Positions 33,601 to 34,776 of a stretch of 34,776 nt of DNA are shown piece after piece. The position numbers were made by a program, and so were the translations under genes. Numbering within the stretch: the stretch's first letter is position 1; each line of letters begins with the position of its first letter. Origin of the DNA: Pseudophaeobacter leonis (GTDB taxonomy: Bacteria > Pseudomonadota > Alphaproteobacteria > Rhodobacterales > Rhodobacteraceae). The notes beneath the pieces are model-generated. The model was not told the origin of the DNA. It was given only the letters and a program-made list of their open reading frames with translations, and ran no database searches. The stretch lies in the NCBI RefSeq assembly GCF_002087335.1, contig NZ_MWVJ01000135.1, positions 1-34,776 on the forward strand. Direction: 5' to 3'.

Positions 33601-33652
33601 CGGTATTGGTGGGCCCCAGAACGGCCACGACGCGAGATGTGCCTGCCATCAA
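30632..33652 (-). CDS. SUV3/MgpS-like DEAD-type helicase with RG-rich tail
   Basis: It encodes 1006 residues. The helicase core is at 8-270: Walker A GPTNTGKT (13-20), DEIQ Walker B (95-98), and motif VI QIAGRAGR (258-265). This set is typical of the SUV3-like RNA helicases related to mitochondrial degradosome helicase. A middle region to about residue 790 has the family-specific domains. The C-terminal 200 residues are first Ala/Glu/Pro-rich, then a Gly/Arg/Gln-rich low-complexity tail that probably binds RNA, ending IDPDNPFAAALMGLKQ. A role in RNA turnover or ribosome-related processing is inferred. It is followed after 6 nt by the S4 gene. Confidence 0.9.
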   Translation of the reverse strand: MMAGTSRVVAVLGPTNTGKTHYAIERMLGHRTGIMGFPLRLLAREVYDKIVAIRGPSVVALVTGEERIVPPRAKYWICTVEAMPPGMGCDFLAIDEIQLCADPERGHVFTERLLKSRGTNETLFLGADTMRGPIAALVPGVDFLRRERMSELVYGGSKKISRMPPRTAIVGFSVDNVYAIAELLKRQKGGAAVVMGALSPRTRNAQVALYQNGEVDYLVATDAIGMGLNLDIDHVAFSATSKFDGQRMRPLNPSELAQIAGRAGRGMSHGSFGVTGDARPLQPEVAEAIMDHQFEPLKKLNWRSTDLQFGTVDALIRSLESTPRDEVLVRAREADDLGALKYLSRDSGIISRTTNAQSVRLLWDVCRIPDFRGISHGEHASLIGGIFEYLHGGGVVPDDWLARQVKRIDRIDGDIDTLSKRLAFIRTWTYVSQRKNWLRDESHWRGVTRAVEDRLSDALHERLTQRFVDRRTSVLLRRLKQKEALLAEVNDKGEVTVEGEFVGRLDGFRFTPDKSAQGAEAKTLMSASLQALAPQFHLRADRFYNAPDTEIDFTEQGGLMWGDAAVGKLVAGADPLSPQVEVFVDDTAGADVAQKVERRLQHFISRKVQALFEPLINLQKDEELTGLARGFAFRLVEGLGLLPRQSVMQEVKDLDQDARGALRKHGIRFGQFTIFMPLLLKPAPTRLRLVLWSLANGVQEFPEAPPPGLVTVPAAKDAPQGYDTMSGYREAGERMIRIDMLERLADMLRAEDSRGGFEAKADMLSITGMTLEQFSDLMQGLGYRAEKGERAKVKAAPEAPKAEVKPEAAPEAAPEDASASDAPADDASVSAAPVDAALAASEAPSEAETSEASAPEAAAEKAPAEDQAKEAEQPVEMEVFYTFAWGGRARQGGGNRGQRRGQAGNQGGNQGQDARAEGAASGQDTQAGQDRRGGGKPRGAGGQGRSNDKAGGKPGGRPAGKPGGKKGGRPQQQGSKTYSARPPKKEKQIDPDNPFAAALMGLKQGN

Positions 33653-33682
33653 CTCTAGCCTCCGCGCACGCCTGAAAGGCGG

Positions 33683-34252
33683 TTATAGATCCTTGCCTGC
33701 AGCCAGCGGCCGCAGTCTTTCCAGCGCGTTGAGTACTTCCTCATGATGCGGATGTATAGCCTTGGCCCGCAAATAGGCCTCATAGGCGCGCTCAGGCTTG
33801 CGGAACTGCTCAAACACCGTGCCCAGCGCATAGATCGCATTGTAGTCATTTGGGTTCAGCGCCAAAGCGCGCTCCAGATCGGCCACCGAGGGCCCATACA
33901 GCCCGGCCGCATGATAGGCGCGGGCCCGCTCGAACCAGCCGCGGGCAAAATCGGGCGCATGATCGGTAAGCGCGGTCAGATGGTCGATGGCCGCGGCAAG
34001 ATCATGCGCCTCAAACGCCTTGCCTGCGCGCTTGAGCAACAGGTCCATCGCGGGTGATCCGCTCTTGCGCCACAGCGCCTGCAACTCGCGGTCGAGCGCG
34101 CGTGCTGCAGCCGCATCAGCGGAAACCAGCGCAGTCAGCAATGCGCTTTCCTCCGCTTTTTCGGACGCAGATGTTGCCAAAGGCATGGAAATCGTGACTG
34201 TAATCAGCGTTGCCGCCACGATAGCTTTGAGGTTCAGGTGATTTGCAATCAT
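33683..34252 (-). CDS. Exported TPR protein
   Basis: It encodes 189 residues. The signal peptide is about residues 1-30 (IVAATLITVTISMPLATSA). Mature sequence holds tetratricopeptide repeats around PDFARGWFERARAYHAAG, VADLERALALNPNDYNAIYALG and PERAYEAYLRAKAIHPHHEE. It is a periplasmic protein-protein interaction module with unknown partner. It lies 30 nt upstream of the helicase gene on the same strand and may share its transcript. It diverges from the SCP2 gene. Confidence 0.85.
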   Translation of the reverse strand: MIANHLNLKAIVAATLITVTISMPLATSASEKAEESALLTALVSADAAAARALDRELQALWRKSGSPAMDLLLKRAGKAFEAHDLAAAIDHLTALTDHAPDFARGWFERARAYHAAGLYGPSVADLERALALNPNDYNAIYALGTVFEQFRKPERAYEAYLRAKAIHPHHEEVLNALERLRPLAAGKDL

Positions 34253-34365
34253 GATGGCCCAGTGTAACCTTGCGGCATGATTTTTCTAGTGCCGGAAGCA
34301 GCTGCTTCACGCAAAATTGCAGTTTTCGGTGCGACGTGCTGCACAAATGACCAAAGGATGTGACA

Positions 34366-34656
34366 ATGAGCGAAACGCTTGAACAGGCCGCAGCGGCCAT
34401 GAATGAGAAACTGGCGGGCAGTGAATTTAGTGCCTCGGCAAAATTCGAGATCGAAGGCATGGGCGCCATCTTTCTGGACAGCAACGGCGCGCGCGTCAGC
34501 GATGATGAGGCCGATGTCACCATGTCTGCCGATGCCGAGACCTTTCAGGGCATCCTGACCGGTGAGATGAACCCCACCAGCGCCTTTATGTCTGGTAAAC
34601 TGACCATTGATGGCGACAGGGGCACCGCCATGCAGCTGGCCTCGGCGCTGGCCTGA
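34366..34656 (+). CDS. SCP2 sterol-binding-family protein
   Basis: It encodes 96 residues from ATG 34366, with AAAGGA 7 nt before it; GTG 34360 is a poorer start. The full short SCP2 fold is present: SASAKFEIEGMGAIFLDSNGARVS, EADVTMSADAETFQGILTGE, NPTSAFMSGKLTIDGDRG. The last is the family hallmark. It probably binds a lipid or acyl compound in the cytoplasm. Its stop overlaps the start of the next gene (TGATG), so the two are coupled. Confidence 0.93.
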   Translation: MSETLEQAAAAMNEKLAGSEFSASAKFEIEGMGAIFLDSNGARVSDDEADVTMSADAETFQGILTGEMNPTSAFMSGKLTIDGDRGTAMQLASALA

Positions 34657-34776
34657 TGGATAAAAGCCTGATGGACCTGACCCCCGCGCCCTATTTTGCC
34701 GAAATTGCAGAAGGACCCGAAACGGGACAGGCCCATTGGGCAACCACCGATGACGGGCTGCGTATCCGGGTAGGCC
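34656..34776 (+). CDS. Partial gene after SCP2, probably alpha/beta hydrolase (cut by window edge)
   Basis: ATG 34656 overlaps the SCP2 stop by one base. The 40 visible residues (MDKSLMDLTPAPYFAEIAEG, then HWATTDDGLRIRVG) run off the window. WATTDDGLRIRVG resembles the start of an alpha/beta-hydrolase, where a beta strand follows T-x-D-G. Position after SCP2 fits that gene pair in Rhodobacterales (recollection). The catalytic part is not visible. Confidence 0.5.
   Translation, partial: MDKSLMDLTPAPYFAEIAEGPETGQAHWATTDDGLRIRVG

Overview
The window looks like a chromosome segment of a Roseobacter-group alphaproteobacterium (Rhodobacteraceae; Phaeobacter, Leisingera and Ruegeria are the kind of relatives suggested). 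This rests on high GC, on recognisable Roseobacter-type families (CarD, 7Fe ferredoxin, S4 protein and SUV3-like helicase next to each other; an SCP2 protein in front of an alpha/beta-hydrolase-like gene; an Lrp regulator opposite hppD) and on the style of the prophage. It is inference from gene content, not from a marker gene.

Positions 1-13475 are the right part of an HK97-type siphophage-like prophage ending at a tRNA-Thr(UGU) gene (13476-13551). The tyrosine integrase (12170-13396) sits next to the tRNA 3' end. A CI-like S24 repressor (10458-11093) faces a small Cro-like gene. The intervening DNA and the promoter of the rightward genes carry five related 16-bp operators (GTAGG-N6-CCTAC type). 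Leftward from the switch run early/replication-type genes (10371-7503) with an iteron-like cluster of inverted repeats (8881-8952). Then comes a cargo block (3421-7414), then the packaging genes HNH, small terminase, large terminase and portal (2880-1, portal cut by the window edge). The other prophage end lies outside the window.

The cargo block is the most unusual part. One leftward operon has its own consensus-like promoter and encodes (i) a 45-residue exported peptide with two cysteines, found here by reading the DNA, (ii) a 546-residue polytopic membrane protein with a long coiled-coil loop, and (iii) a secreted solute-binding-fold protein whose start overlaps gene ii. It has no ABC ATPase or ordinary permease. 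I do not recognise this combination. It is the best candidate for an undescribed system (signal sensing, superinfection exclusion or defence are guesses). A secreted thermonuclease-family gene lies divergently beside it.

Right of the tRNA is ordinary chromosome: a sulfotransferase-like hypothetical, a small exported protein, a glycosyltransferase-like protein, metY, a SIMPL-domain protein, a 930-residue membrane-anchored protein with GspL/PilM-like and GspC/PilP-like ends, hppD with a divergent Lrp regulator, a PAS protein, a Kef-type cation/proton antiporter, cobT and cobS, carD, fdxA, an S4 RNA-binding protein, a large helicase, a TPR protein, an SCP2 protein and the start of a further gene.

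Seven genes read intact only if one base is removed or added: terL, HNH, the 8195-8765 gene, the 14807-15224 gene, the PAS gene, cobT and the S4 gene. Five are +1 and two are -1. Because conserved chromosomal genes are hit as well as phage genes, uncorrected indel errors in the sequence are at least as likely as real decay. Pseudogene calls below should be read with that in mind.
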